Source: Paenibacillus sp. FSL H8-0537 (GTDB lineage Bacteria; Bacillota; Bacilli; Paenibacillales; Paenibacillaceae). From it: a DNA stretch of 64,000 nt. The notes beneath the pieces were generated by a model. The model saw only the letters and a program-made list of their open reading frames with translations, searched no databases and had not been told where the DNA came from. The stretch spans positions 3,648,001-3,712,000 of the forward strand of contig NZ_CP150290.1 in NCBI RefSeq assembly GCF_038051995.1, written 5' to 3'. Shown here in pieces: positions 39,151-48,531 of the stretch; the first letter of the stretch is position 1; every line of letters starts with the position of its first letter. The position numbers were made by a program, and so were the translations under genes.

Positions 39151-40542
39151 CTATTTACCGCGTTTCTGCTGGCGTGCATACAAGGCATTTACCGCTTCCT
39201 CCTGCGGCTCCTCCTCCTTATAGCGCGCCTCCTCATAAAGCTTGATTAGCTGCTTTTGTTCTGCTTCGCTATAGCTATCCGCTGTTTTTGCAGCCGCCTG
39301 CCATTTGACCAGTTCTTCGGCCGTTTCCCTAGGCGTCAAATGAGCCTGATACACATAACCCTTGCTTATGCTGCGCTTCACCCAGCGGCTGTATAAATAG
39401 CGAATACGCTCCCTCGTTCCTGTGAGCTCCTCCCACTTAACAGCAGGCTCTCCCCTTTTGCTTTTTCTGCGCAGCCGCCAGCCGTTCTGCCATTTATTTA
39501 AGGTCATTAAACTTTCAACCTCATCCGTGTAGCCCTGTTCGGCTCCCAGCCTTTCAGCAGAGCGCTCTGCCATCTTGGCGAGAAATTTTTTCGAGAGTCG
39601 ATAGGCGGTTCGCAGCAGCCAATATAGGGTCAATCCTATCGCAGCAAGCACGATAATTATAATAACGACTTTCAATACGTTTTCTATCCAAACGAGCCAA
39701 GGGGCAGGATCTTTTTGCTCCACAGGCGGAAAAGCGGGCGGCGGCGATGCTTCCGGCTGCTGTGAGGCAGGTGTCTCTGCCTCGCGTCCCGTCATTAATG
39801 ACAGAAGCAGCTGAACGAGGGAACGCACTGCCCATTCTATCCCCTGCGTAATTTGCCTGATGAAGCCAATTGCAATAATAGGCAGCAGCAGCAATGCAAG
39901 CATCCATCTATTTTGACGCTTGAAGGCTTCTATAGAAGCTGAGATTGGACGATGCTGCCCCGTCTGATTCGTCTCGCGCTGCATAAGACGCTCATTTATT
40001 ATGAAAAAATAAACAATCAACGCTATGATTCCGCCCGCTGTCATCAAAATCGAGTATTGCTGCAGCGGGATGAGCCAAAATTGGGCCAATTGCAGTGCTA
40101 AATAGCCGAAAATGCCTATCATCATCGTACTTCCTGTAAATATAAAAGACCAGCCGTGCAGCCGTTCATTCATTCCCCGGTAAGCAGCGATGCTGCTGAA
40201 AACAGCCAGCACGGGCCACCAAGCTTCCCAGCTTGCTCCTGATGCTGAAGCCATTGCCCCGCATATAGCAAGCAAGCCATCAGAAAGTAAAATGCCAATC
40301 AACAAAGCAAGGCATAGTCTTGTTGCCCGATTGCTGTTAATCAGCTTCTCTGAAATGGCAAGCAGCAGCGAGCCAGCGCCATAGCATAATGGCAAGCTGA
40401 TCAGCCATACGATAAGGAGGCTGCCTGAGAGCGCATAAGCACCGAACGGCAAAACGAAAGGCAGAAAAAACAACAGCTCCAGCAAGCCTTTCCCTACAGC
40501 TATTCCTGCGATTTTTCCGCTAAGCGAAAGCGATTTGTTCAT
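39151..40542 (-). CDS. Multi-pass membrane protein with C-terminal DUF4129 domain
   Basis: 463-residue membrane protein. About six helices fill residues 10-230 and another lies near 285-310 (VVIIIIVLAAIGLTLYWLL). The cytoplasmic tail is a DUF4129 domain (RIRYLYSRWVKRSISKGYVY; LTPRETAEELVKWQ). It overlaps the DUF58 gene by four bases. In many bacteria the third gene of a moxR-DUF58 operon also carries a transglutaminase core; none is seen here, so that catalytic part is lost or encoded elsewhere. Function unknown; the operon type is linked to assembly or quality control at the envelope. Confidence 0.85.
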   Translation of the reverse strand: MNKSLSLSGKIAGIAVGKGLLELLFFLPFVLPFGAYALSGSLLIVWLISLPLCYGAGSLLLAISEKLINSNRATRLCLALLIGILLSDGLLAICGAMASASGASWEAWWPVLAVFSSIAAYRGMNERLHGWSFIFTGSTMMIGIFGYLALQLAQFWLIPLQQYSILMTAGGIIALIVYFFIINERLMQRETNQTGQHRPISASIEAFKRQNRWMLALLLLPIIAIGFIRQITQGIEWAVRSLVQLLLSLMTGREAETPASQQPEASPPPAFPPVEQKDPAPWLVWIENVLKVVIIIIVLAAIGLTLYWLLRTAYRLSKKFLAKMAERSAERLGAEQGYTDEVESLMTLNKWQNGWRLRRKSKRGEPAVKWEELTGTRERIRYLYSRWVKRSISKGYVYQAHLTPRETAEELVKWQAAAKTADSYSEAEQKQLIKLYEEARYKEEEPQEEAVNALYARQQKRGK

Positions 40543-41648
40543 GATACGCCACCTGCCTGCAGCTGTTCGTTAGCCTGCCCTGCTAATAGCCAAACCGAGA
40601 CGGAGTTGTCTCCAAAACGCAGCTCCTGGGCAGCAAGCTCCAGCGTTTCATTCCAATACGCAGAAATAATGAGCACATCGCAGCCGCTAACACCGCGCTC
40701 GCTCTCCCTTTGCAGCAGATCACTGAACAGCTCCGTCCGGGTCAGCGACAGCTTGGCGAGCAGCTCCAGTATCGCCAGCCACTGGTCATGTCCGCTGCGG
40801 GGCAGCAGCATGGCACTTTCAAGCTCGCCTTGCAGCGGCATGTTAGCGGCAAAGCCGACTTCCATACCGCTCGCCGTAACAGCCTCCGCTGCTCCTGCTG
40901 CCCATTCAATGCCCCGTTCGATTAATGCTTCATCCGAAATCGTACGCCACATGCCCTCATGATCCTCAACATTCAAATAAATCATCAGCTTCCGGTCAGC
41001 TGTATAATCATATTGATGAACCTGCAGCTTTCCTGCCCGAGCAGTCGCTTTCCAGTTGACCGCCTTGAAGGAGTCGCTAGGGCGATAATCTCTTGCGCCT
41101 ACCACAACGAATGGATCTTCCACAATCCAGCGCCGCACCGACGTCTCGCCCTGCCAGCTATGGGAGGGCAGCTCATCCAACGGTACCTGTGCAGGGAGCG
41201 GATATACAAGCAGCTCGCCTTCAATCATCATTTGCTTCATATCATGCTGAATGCCCAGCAAATCGCCGCCGGTCAGGGCAACCGAGCGAAGCTTGTACAC
41301 CCCCCGCCTGGCGCTGACGAACGAATGCGTGCGAGTAATTTTTGTATAAGGCATAAGGCTGAAAAAGCTTTTATGATTCTGGTAATGCTCCCCGCTGCTC
41401 ACCGCAAGATTGTCCTGCGAGCGAAAGATGAGCTGAGAGGATAATTGAGATTCGACGCGAAGCCAAGGAACTGGCAGCCACTTGCCATTTGACAATTGCT
41501 CCACCAATTCCATACGATCACCACTAAAACAGGTTGATTGACTAAACCGCCTAGAGTAGCTAATGCTCCGCAGAGCAAATCTGCGAAAAATTTTAGCCTG
41601 AAGCATAACAATAATGATTGCAGCGATAATAAAAGAAAAGACAAGCAT
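40539..41648 (-). CDS. DUF58 domain protein (YeaD-like)
   Basis: 369-residue protein with an N-terminal membrane helix (SFIIAAIIIVMLQA) and a DUF58 domain. The family hallmark is VVGARDYRPSDSFKAVNWKATARAGKLQVHQY in sense, visible here around residue 190 as GARDYRPSDSFKAVNWKATA. The downstream part has a von Willebrand A-like fold. It sits between a MoxR ATPase and a DUF4129 protein, which is the standard order for this operon. The three are thought to work together as an ATPase-driven chaperone module. Confidence 0.88.
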   Translation of the reverse strand: MLVFSFIIAAIIIVMLQAKIFRRFALRSISYSRRFSQSTCFSGDRMELVEQLSNGKWLPVPWLRVESQLSSQLIFRSQDNLAVSSGEHYQNHKSFFSLMPYTKITRTHSFVSARRGVYKLRSVALTGGDLLGIQHDMKQMMIEGELLVYPLPAQVPLDELPSHSWQGETSVRRWIVEDPFVVVGARDYRPSDSFKAVNWKATARAGKLQVHQYDYTADRKLMIYLNVEDHEGMWRTISDEALIERGIEWAAGAAEAVTASGMEVGFAANMPLQGELESAMLLPRSGHDQWLAILELLAKLSLTRTELFSDLLQRESERGVSGCDVLIISAYWNETLELAAQELRFGDNSVSVWLLAGQANEQLQAGGVS

Positions 41649-41663
41649 CGTCTATTAACTAGC

Positions 41664-42623
41664 CTATTTAACGAGAAGCCCTGCCTCGGCAGGAACCTCG
41701 GTTCGCCTAATAATATCTTCAATAATTTTATCTGCGCTGCCTTGTGTACGCTGCAGTCCACGAAGCGCAAGACGATGGGCCAGCACGGGCTGCGCCATCG
41801 CTTTAACATCATCCGGCGTTACAAAATCTCTTCCCCGCAAAATCGCCTGCACCTGCGAGGCTCTCAGCAGCGCCTGGCTGCCGCGAGGGCTTACGCCCGT
41901 CTGCACTTCTTCTCTGCTCCGTGTCTGCTCTACAAGCTTCAACATATAAAGCAGCACATCATCCGATACGCGTACGGAGGAATACAGCGCTTGAGCTTCA
42001 GCAATTTCGTCTGCCCCTGCAATAGGTGCAAGCTGCTCCAGCGGGTCGTGTTCTTTAAAGCGCTTCAAAATTTGCAGCGCCTCATCCGTTGTGGGATAGC
42101 CCATTTTAATCTTGAATAAAAAACGGTCCAGCTGCGCTTCTGGCAGCGGAAACGTTCCTTGATGCTCGACGGGATTTTGCGTCGCCATAACCATGAACGG
42201 CCGCGCAAGCGGCATCGTCTCGCCCTCAAGACTAATTTGCCGCTCCTCCATACATTCGAGCAGGCTGGACTGCGTTCGCGGAGTGGCGCGGTTAATCTCA
42301 TCAGCCAGCAGCATATTCGTAAACAAAGGGCCGGGACGGAACTCAAAATCGCCCTGCTTCTGATTGTAAAAATGAATGCCCGTCAAATCTGACGGCATTA
42401 AATCCGGTGTAAACTGCACACGCCGAAAGGTCAGGCTGAGCGACTTCGCCAGCGATTTGGCCAGCAGCGTTTTGCCCGTTCCGGGCACATCCTCCAGCAG
42501 CACATGGCCGCCGGTAATTAATGCGATAAACAATAAATCGGCAATATGCTCTTTCCCTACGATAACGCGGCCAATATTGCTTCTCAGCTGTTCAGATAAT
42601 GCAGCAATGGATTGGTAAGACAT
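41664..42623 (-). CDS. MoxR-family AAA+ ATPase
   Basis: 319-residue ATPase. Walker A is EDVPGTGKTLLAKSLA. Walker B is MLLADEINRATPRTQSSLLE. Sensor 1 is MATQNPVEHQGTFPLPEAQLDRF, and the C-terminal lid has SPRGSQALLRASQ. This is the classical MoxR pattern. It is the first gene of a three-gene operon with DUF58 and DUF4129 proteins. AAAGGAGCTGCTAAT precedes the ATG. MoxR proteins act as chaperones for maturation of protein complexes; the client here is unknown. Confidence 0.93.
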   Translation of the reverse strand: MSYQSIAALSEQLRSNIGRVIVGKEHIADLLFIALITGGHVLLEDVPGTGKTLLAKSLAKSLSLTFRRVQFTPDLMPSDLTGIHFYNQKQGDFEFRPGPLFTNMLLADEINRATPRTQSSLLECMEERQISLEGETMPLARPFMVMATQNPVEHQGTFPLPEAQLDRFLFKIKMGYPTTDEALQILKRFKEHDPLEQLAPIAGADEIAEAQALYSSVRVSDDVLLYMLKLVEQTRSREEVQTGVSPRGSQALLRASQVQAILRGRDFVTPDDVKAMAQPVLAHRLALRGLQRTQGSADKIIEDIIRRTEVPAEAGLLVK

Positions 42624-42661
42624 ATTAGCAGCTCCTTTTTTTCACTATAGAATAAGATGTT

Positions 42662-43585
42662 CTATTGGCCCCAGCCACAGCGCTCGCGCTGCACACGCTG
42701 CAGCTCCGACCAGCGAACGAGCCGAATGCCCTCGCCATGCAGTACCTGCACGATCTCGCGATCACGGAACAGCTGGAACTCAAGCCCGCGTTTCTCAGGC
42801 TGGCCATGGAAGGAAAACAGCTCATCGGTTACGAGCGACGGATGAATAATAAGCTCTGTCAAACCCGGCTTAAGGCTGCGCAGCTGCTGTTTCATCGCCT
42901 CTTTGAACGACACATACGTCTCCCCAGCCTGCAGTTGAAATGGCAAGGCGACTAAGTAGTCCAGTATGATGACGCCTTTGGAATCCGCCAGCATTCCGAG
43001 CTGCTTCGCCTGCTCAGCAAGCTCTGGAGAGGCTGTTTGTGCACGATCACCAAGCAAATGACGCGGAAGGCGAAAAGGCAAGCCATATTTGGCGCACACG
43101 TCGAATACAATAGGTAAAAAATGCTTGCCTGTCGCAAGCCCATACAAGCTGCCCATATGATTGTCGGCATGGCTCGGCTTGATCCCTAATTGCAGGGCAA
43201 GCTCTATCTGGGCAACCAGCTCTCGCTCAACCTGCTCGGAGTCGGCCTGCAGCTCGAACGTGCGGCTATCTTTCGGGAAATATCCGCCCTCTATGAGCAA
43301 AGAAGGAACATCGTCGGGCTTGCTTATGGGCCCCCAGCGATAATTATCCCACTCGCTTGTAAACGTGAAATGAACACCAACATCATGCTCCTGATGCAGT
43401 GCGCTCCACCTCGCCGCTTCCCGTGCTGCGGGGCACGGCATCATAATCGTTGCCGAGCTTACTGCACGCTCTTCCAACAGCTGCTCCACCGCTTTATTGA
43501 CTGAACCACATAAGCCATAATCATCTGCATTAACAATGAGCAGTCTTTCATCGCTGCTGTATCCTAATGCGGCTGCAACACTCAT
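42662..43585 (-). CDS. YdjC/ChbG-type carbohydrate deacetylase
   Basis: 307-residue protein of the YdjC family, metal-dependent deacetylases acting on acetylated oligosaccharides such as chitobiose. Metal-site motifs are visible: LLIVNADDYGLC near residue 15, VGVHFTF near residue 70 and PSHADNHMGSLYG near residue 140. No signal peptide is present, so it acts in the cytoplasm. GGAGGAG lies upstream of the ATG. It is 18 bases after the phosphotransferase gene and may be co-transcribed with it; no transporter for chito-oligosaccharides is nearby. Confidence 0.87.
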   Translation of the reverse strand: MSVAAALGYSSDERLLIVNADDYGLCGSVNKAVEQLLEERAVSSATIMMPCPAAREAARWSALHQEHDVGVHFTFTSEWDNYRWGPISKPDDVPSLLIEGGYFPKDSRTFELQADSEQVERELVAQIELALQLGIKPSHADNHMGSLYGLATGKHFLPIVFDVCAKYGLPFRLPRHLLGDRAQTASPELAEQAKQLGMLADSKGVIILDYLVALPFQLQAGETYVSFKEAMKQQLRSLKPGLTELIIHPSLVTDELFSFHGQPEKRGLEFQLFRDREIVQVLHGEGIRLVRWSELQRVQRERCGWGQ

Positions 43586-43603
43586 GAGCCCAACTCCTCC
43601 AAA

Positions 43604-44626
43604 TTATTGTGGTTGACCAACACCAGCAAGCCGCTCCTGAAATAGCGCTTTCAAACGCAGTTCATTGCTGCCTGTCCATTCAACGATATTTGCCGCTTGG
43701 ATTACAATTTTCTGCAAAACCGCCGCTTCGTCAAGCTGCTCTCGCCAGCGTGTCATAAAATGCAGCGTCACATCAAGCATCCGCAGCTTAAGCAGCAGCG
43801 GAATGGCGTGTGCCTCTTCCTCTGTCAACCGCAATTCCGCCCCAAAGCCTTCACAAAACAAGGCGATACGCTCAAGCTGCCCTTCATCTGCCCAGTCAAT
43901 CAAATCCACAATAACGACTGCAAGCTCCATTGCCCTTACATCGACGGTACAAAATTCAAAATCCAGCAAGCCGACTACAGCATCCCCACGTGCAACGGAA
44001 TTGCTGAAATTCAAATCGCCATGAATCCATTGATGGGGAAGCTCGGCTATGCTTTTCAGGTAGCTGCGCAAGCTTTCTCGTTCCTGCTGCAAGCAAGTGA
44101 TTTGCTCCTCAAATTCCGGCAGCAGCCCAGCTTCGCCGGTAATATCACGCATTGCTGGGATGCTTATGGCCTCATAAGATTGCTCCAGCTTGTAATAGGG
44201 ATCATAAATAGGCTCCCCCTGTGGCTTAATGACACTTAATCCTTTGCATAAGGCAGCCGCAGCGGTTCCGAGTCCCCTAATGTGGGAATTATTTTCGACG
44301 GAAGGTCGCTTGCCTTCAATGAAATGGCATAATGTCGCCAACTTGCCGCCCTGCGCCTCTGTTACGGTCTGCCCTGCGCGGTTCGCTACAGGCATCGGAA
44401 CGTCAAAATGGCGATTTTTTTGCCCCAACAGCCCAAATAACACCTCGTGCTCCAGCAAAACGGTGGACTTATTCTGATGATTGTTGTAAATTCGCAGCAC
44501 ATAGCGGTTATTTCCCGCCTGCACGATCCGTGTTGTATTGTTCATGCCGCTGTCTCCGGCAGCTATTTCCCATCGTGCGCCAAGCTCATATTGGTCCAAA
44601 AATATTGAAAAATCATGCTGACTCAA
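43604..44626 (-). CDS. Aminoglycoside phosphotransferase-family small-molecule kinase
   Basis: 340-residue protein of the APH/choline kinase-like fold. The catalytic loop reads LPHQWIHGDLNFSNSVA (Brenner motif HxDxxxxN) and the metal-binding Asp follows in VVGLLDFEFCTVD. The N-lobe has RYVLRIYNNHQNK with the ATP-binding Lys region. Start is a TTG at 44626 with GGGGAGGA nine bases upstream. Family members phosphorylate homoserine, thiamine, choline, sugars or antibiotics; the substrate is not predictable here. Antibiotic resistance should not be assumed. Confidence 0.82.
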   Translation of the reverse strand: MSQHDFSIFLDQYELGARWEIAAGDSGMNNTTRIVQAGNNRYVLRIYNNHQNKSTVLLEHEVLFGLLGQKNRHFDVPMPVANRAGQTVTEAQGGKLATLCHFIEGKRPSVENNSHIRGLGTAAAALCKGLSVIKPQGEPIYDPYYKLEQSYEAISIPAMRDITGEAGLLPEFEEQITCLQQERESLRSYLKSIAELPHQWIHGDLNFSNSVARGDAVVGLLDFEFCTVDVRAMELAVVIVDLIDWADEGQLERIALFCEGFGAELRLTEEEAHAIPLLLKLRMLDVTLHFMTRWREQLDEAAVLQKIVIQAANIVEWTGSNELRLKALFQERLAGVGQPQ

Positions 44627-45004
44627 TGGTTTTGTCCTCCCCTAAGCTACCAGTTGCTGCCTTTATTATACTTGCTGGGAGCAGAAGTTGGCAAAAAAGC
44701 GGAAATCAGCCGATGACATTCGCTATTTCCCCTTAATTGAAGTGCCCTTTTACAGGCAAGCTTCGACACATTTTGTAACAGCTAGATACTGCTTTATCGC
44801 TTCTGAGCGCCTTCATTTTGCCATATCTAGTTTCCACTGATTTTGCCCCCTCCATCTGTTGTGGGCAGACACGCTATCTCGTGTTTTAAGCTTTATTAGG
44901 CAATCGTTAGCCTGCTGTCGAAATCATTTTAAACATGTTGGATTGTGCGCTTCCCCGGGAAATAGACGGCTCATTTCCACCTCTCTATTTCCCATACTCG
45001 CTCC
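44627..45004. other. Gene-free stretch
   Basis: Lies between a kinase gene and an APC permease gene. I see no gene, terminator of good quality, repeat or riboswitch in it. Presumably it carries the promoter for the kinase/deacetylase pair near its left end. Confidence 0.4.
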
Positions 45005-46639
45005 TCATTCCGTTAGTTCGAATTTTCGCTCAATTCTAATAATTTCTCCGTGAGTTTTATTCAGGCGGCTTTGCAGCGTCTCTAGATGACGTCTTCGGTA
45101 CCGCAAATCCAGCACTGCCGACACAAGCAGCACCGCACCCGCTCCCATGATGCCCTCCTTGCCAAGCACGATTGCCGCCAGCACAACGCTAAGCAGCAGC
45201 CAGACCAGTGCCGTTATATTCACCGCAGGGCTCCACCTTCCGAGATGCCAAGGCGCATCTATGAGCAGTTTGTGCTTCTTGCCTGCGCGCAGCGCTAACG
45301 CTATCGGTATTGCATACGCCGTGTATAGGCAAATCAGTGTGAAGCTGGGGACGACAGCCGTCAGCAGCTGCTCTGGAATGAACAAACAGGATGTCACGAG
45401 GATAAAGAAAAACAAAACGGCAGCGAGCCAGACGCATTTCCTGGGTGATTGAGTTGCGGGGTTAACGCCCGACAGCTGCTTGCTGAAAGGCAGCGCCTTA
45501 TCGCGCGTCAGGCTGTACAACAATCGCGAGCAAGCGATCAGGACGCTGCTGCTGCTTGAATAGAGCAGTACGACTAGAAGCAGTGACACGAGCGGGGATC
45601 GGCTTATAGCATCCAGCAAACTGCCCGCAAACCACACGCTCCCGCCAGTCGGTATGCCTCCATTTGAGAAGCCAGGCCATACAAGAGTCAGCACAGCCAG
45701 CAGCACAAAGCCAATAATAAACGTGTAAGCCGTCGATAAATAGATCGCCCATGGCACGCGAATGCGGGGATCGGATGTCTCCTCGGCACCTTGGGCAGCG
45801 CTGTCCATGCCGAGAAACAGCTTTTGCAGAAGCAGAAAGCCTGCAAGCAGGCCAATGGTGGACTGCCCCTTCCCCTCTCCGTTATAGGCAGGAAGCGTAA
45901 ATAACAGCTCTGGTGAAAAAGCGCCCGGCCAATACAGCGCCATTAGAATGCCGATTGCAGCGATTGCAGCGATAAGCTGCAGCCACAGTCCGCTGCGCAG
46001 CAGAACAGCCAGCAGGCGGACGCCCCGGCTGTGTAAAGCGGCCTGCGTGATCACCATTGCCAAGGCAATAATGGCCTTCGTCCATATGGAAGGCATATAA
46101 CCTAGCCAGCCCGCAAGCAGTCCATCCAGCAAGGAGGCGCATAGCAGATTGGTCAGCAGCAGGAGACCCATGTATCCAGCCATGTGAAACCAGCCCGCAT
46201 GCCAGCCCCATACACGTCCTCCTAATGCGGAGGACCAGTGATAGACGCCACCGGCGGTCGGAATAGCAGATGACAACTCAGCAAGCGATGCACTTACCAT
46301 TAAGGCAAACAGCGCAGCAAGCGGAATGCCGATGCCGACGACAATGGGCCCACCCTGCTGCAGGGCAGGCGCGAGAAACAACAAAGCTGCTGCACACAGC
46401 CCCATCGTGTTGAATGAAAGTCCGAATGAAGCAGCCGCTCCAAATTTGCGTCTAAGCTGCTGGGCAAGCCCAAACAGATTCAAATCATGCTTATCCTGCT
46501 GCATTTGAATATAGGTGGCATAAGCCGTCATGCTCTGATGGCTTGAAGATTTGATACTTTGCTGCGCCTTCACAGCCCCAGCTAATGCAGCCGCACATAC
46601 AGCGAAAAATAAAGCTAGCCCGATTACGAGCGCAATCAT
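45005..46639 (-). CDS. APC superfamily amino acid permease
   Basis: About 544-residue transporter with around 12 membrane helices. The family stretch AELSSAIPTAGGVYHWSSAL lies near residue 130. GMDSAAQGAEETSDPRIRVP and LPFSKQLSGVNPATQSPRKC follow, and all are typical of the amino acid/choline transporter branch of APC permeases. An extra N-terminal helix and a hydrophilic stretch of about 50 residues precede the transporter core. ATG 46639 behind GGGGGTGG is preferred over the ATG at 46663, which has no ribosome binding site. Substrate unknown (GABA, choline or polyamine-like are family options). Confidence 0.88.
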   Translation of the reverse strand: MIALVIGLALFFAVCAAALAGAVKAQQSIKSSSHQSMTAYATYIQMQQDKHDLNLFGLAQQLRRKFGAAASFGLSFNTMGLCAAALLFLAPALQQGGPIVVGIGIPLAALFALMVSASLAELSSAIPTAGGVYHWSSALGGRVWGWHAGWFHMAGYMGLLLLTNLLCASLLDGLLAGWLGYMPSIWTKAIIALAMVITQAALHSRGVRLLAVLLRSGLWLQLIAAIAAIGILMALYWPGAFSPELLFTLPAYNGEGKGQSTIGLLAGFLLLQKLFLGMDSAAQGAEETSDPRIRVPWAIYLSTAYTFIIGFVLLAVLTLVWPGFSNGGIPTGGSVWFAGSLLDAISRSPLVSLLLVVLLYSSSSSVLIACSRLLYSLTRDKALPFSKQLSGVNPATQSPRKCVWLAAVLFFFILVTSCLFIPEQLLTAVVPSFTLICLYTAYAIPIALALRAGKKHKLLIDAPWHLGRWSPAVNITALVWLLLSVVLAAIVLGKEGIMGAGAVLLVSAVLDLRYRRRHLETLQSRLNKTHGEIIRIERKFELTE

Positions 46640-46760
46640 CCCACCACCCCCATCGTTAAGCATTATATGTGAGGGTTGAAGGGCTCATGCCAGCAATCAA
46701 GCAGAATAAATCATGACATTAATTATTTATGACATTAACTATTAGGCAAAAGCAGGCACC

Positions 46761-47354
46761 CTATACTAGCGCGAGCACCCGATTCAACAATTGGTCGGTA
46801 TCAAACGGTTTTTCTATCCACTCGGTAATGCCCAGCTCAGCCGCAGCCTCCATTTTTTCAGGCTCCCCGTAGGCGGTAATAAGCAATACTTTAACGCTCG
46901 CATCGCTTTTGCGAATCGCGCACAGCACGTCCAATCCGTCCATATCAGGCAGCATAAAATCAAGCAAAATGCAGTCCGCACCATGACGCTCGAATTGCTC
47001 AAGCGCACTCATCCCATCCGCAGCTTCATACACGGTAAATCCCGCCTTCTGAAACAGCTCTGCCAGCATCAGCCGAATGAGCGGCTGGTCGTCAACTATA
47101 AGCAGCTTTTTACCTTCCGCTATCTTTGCTGCATCCGCGCTGCCAGCCAAAGCTTTGAGCGCCTGCTGGCTGCGCCCGATGCCTTGCTTGCCAGGAAAGC
47201 TTTTCTTTACTGGACTCAGTTGCAAGCTTAAAGACTGTCGCCGAACGGGGGGCGCGGAAAGGCTCGGCCCCGTGTCCTTTTTCACATACTGCAAATAAAC
47301 AACGAAAGCGATCGTCGTGACAAATACAGCGCATAATAAAATAATATACATCAT
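46761..47354 (-). CDS. Membrane-anchored single-domain response regulator (Spo0F-like receiver)
   Basis: 197-residue protein. Residues 2-22 are a single membrane helix (MYIILLCAVFVTTIAFVVYL). A basic linker of about 55 residues follows. Residues from about 78 are a receiver domain: acidic pocket LLIVDDQPLIR, phosphoacceptor Asp in CILLDFMLPDMDGLD, Thr in VLLITAYGEPEKM and Lys in WIEKPFDTDQL. There is no output domain. The receiver resembles Spo0F. Start ATG 47354 follows GCAGGAGAGAAG; an ATG ten codons upstream lacks such a site. Its kinase partner is not in the window. Tethering of a Spo0F-like receiver to the membrane is unusual. Confidence 0.85.
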   Translation of the reverse strand: MMYIILLCAVFVTTIAFVVYLQYVKKDTGPSLSAPPVRRQSLSLQLSPVKKSFPGKQGIGRSQQALKALAGSADAAKIAEGKKLLIVDDQPLIRLMLAELFQKAGFTVYEAADGMSALEQFERHGADCILLDFMLPDMDGLDVLCAIRKSDASVKVLLITAYGEPEKMEAAAELGITEWIEKPFDTDQLLNRVLALV

Positions 47355-47387
47355 GCTGTCTTCTCTCCTGCTGCAAAGTTGCACAAA

Positions 47388-47999
47388 TCAATAATTGACG
47401 ACCATTGGTCCGAGCGGGCCATTTTCATTAATCATATCCTCAATGTCATAGACGGAGATAGGGAAATACGGAAAACCAAAAGCGTAAGGCGTCAGCTCAT
47501 AGAGGGCAAAATAAAGCACCAGCGTCCGGTCCGCAATATAAAAGTCCTGATCTGGCCTTATGGCTTTGAACGGCGACAGCGTGCTAATATCTCGTGACCT
47601 GATTTGAGCGGTGACCAGCGCAGACAGCTTGACGATATAATTGCTGCCAGGCTTAAACAGCTCAGCAAGCGCATAAGAACGTCCCGTTGTCAGCTTGAAG
47701 GTAAGCGACTGCTGCAGCGTCAGTCCATGCGCTCCTCCTGTATAAGCATAGTTGAACAAAGACAGGCTGAGCACATCCTTCTGGTTGTTTTTGAGCTCAA
47801 AATATCCTTGCATCTCCGCATGCGGGTCTTCAAGCGTACCTTGCTCGGCTATGAGATGCTGCGCTGCTGAGTGAATGATCCCATTGATTTGACTATCCGC
47901 TGCCTCATTGGATCCCCCGCTAATATGAGGCAGCCACAGTTCGGCCTTTGGAGACGTACTGCGGACAGACTGAACGATTACAGGAGATTGGAACGCCAT
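47388..47999 (-). CDS. DUF4163/DUF3298 domain protein
   Basis: 203-residue protein with the DUF4163-DUF3298 pair found in PdaC and RsiV-type proteins. The DUF3298 hallmark is NYAYTGGAHGLTLQQSLTF near residue 90, and the C-terminal IRPDQDFYIADRTLVLYFALYELTPYAFG is also typical. Other members are usually exported or membrane-anchored; here no signal peptide or helix is found before the domain, so it is either cytoplasmic or starts elsewhere. It lies between the tethered receiver and a GNAT acetyltransferase. Confidence 0.8.
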   Translation of the reverse strand: MAFQSPVIVQSVRSTSPKAELWLPHISGGSNEAADSQINGIIHSAAQHLIAEQGTLEDPHAEMQGYFELKNNQKDVLSLSLFNYAYTGGAHGLTLQQSLTFKLTTGRSYALAELFKPGSNYIVKLSALVTAQIRSRDISTLSPFKAIRPDQDFYIADRTLVLYFALYELTPYAFGFPYFPISVYDIEDMINENGPLGPMVVNY

Positions 48000-48015
48000 A
48001 TGGGGCTACACCTGC

Positions 48016-48531
48016 CTATTCGCTAGAATGTTCCATTGTATGCAGATTACGCCTCATCTCATGCCACTCAATTCCTCCATGTGTGGAAGAAGCCTTGCCT
48101 ACGTATGTAAATTTCGCCTGCTCATAAAAAGAAATAAGAGGCTGCTCGCACATTAGTATAATCGCTTTCAGCCTTTCATTTTCGCATGCTTGGATCAGCT
48201 TGTCCAGCAGTTTTGCAGCAATTCCCCTGCGCCTGAACGCCGGAGCTACAGCAATAGTCAGTATGCAAAAGTTGTCTCCCGCGTATTCGCCTTGGTGACT
48301 TCCCTTCATCTCATCACCGCAGCTTTCCTGCTCCGTTCGAATCCCATTGGCTATGCCAAGCAGTTCTCCATCCTCTGACCAGGCGGACCAGAAATACGAA
48401 GGATACTCTTGAAAACGGTACTGAAATCCCGCTCCAGTCGCCGCGGCCTCAGGTGAGTAACAGCGCTGCTCAAGCTCCAGCGCCTGTAAAAGCTCATGCT
48501 GCTGAATCAATCTCAGCTTTACTTCGCTCAT
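48016..48531 (-). CDS. GNAT-family N-acetyltransferase
   Basis: 171-residue acetyltransferase. The acetyl-CoA-binding signature is LTIAVAPAFRRRGIAAKLLDKL. The C-terminal strand region reads LISFYEQAKFTYVGKASSTHGG. The substrate is unknown, although the spacing and the ending (HGGIEWHEM) recall arylalkylamine-type acetyltransferases. The ATG overlaps the stop of the upstream ATPase gene (ATGA), so the two are translationally coupled. Confidence 0.87.
   Translation of the reverse strand: MSEVKLRLIQQHELLQALELEQRCYSPEAAATGAGFQYRFQEYPSYFWSAWSEDGELLGIANGIRTEQESCGDEMKGSHQGEYAGDNFCILTIAVAPAFRRRGIAAKLLDKLIQACENERLKAIILMCEQPLISFYEQAKFTYVGKASSTHGGIEWHEMRRNLHTMEHSSE

Noticed and set aside
43604..44626. 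Aminoglycoside resistance gene
   Set aside because: Only the general phosphotransferase fold is seen; such proteins often act on metabolites, and no resistance-specific features were recognised.
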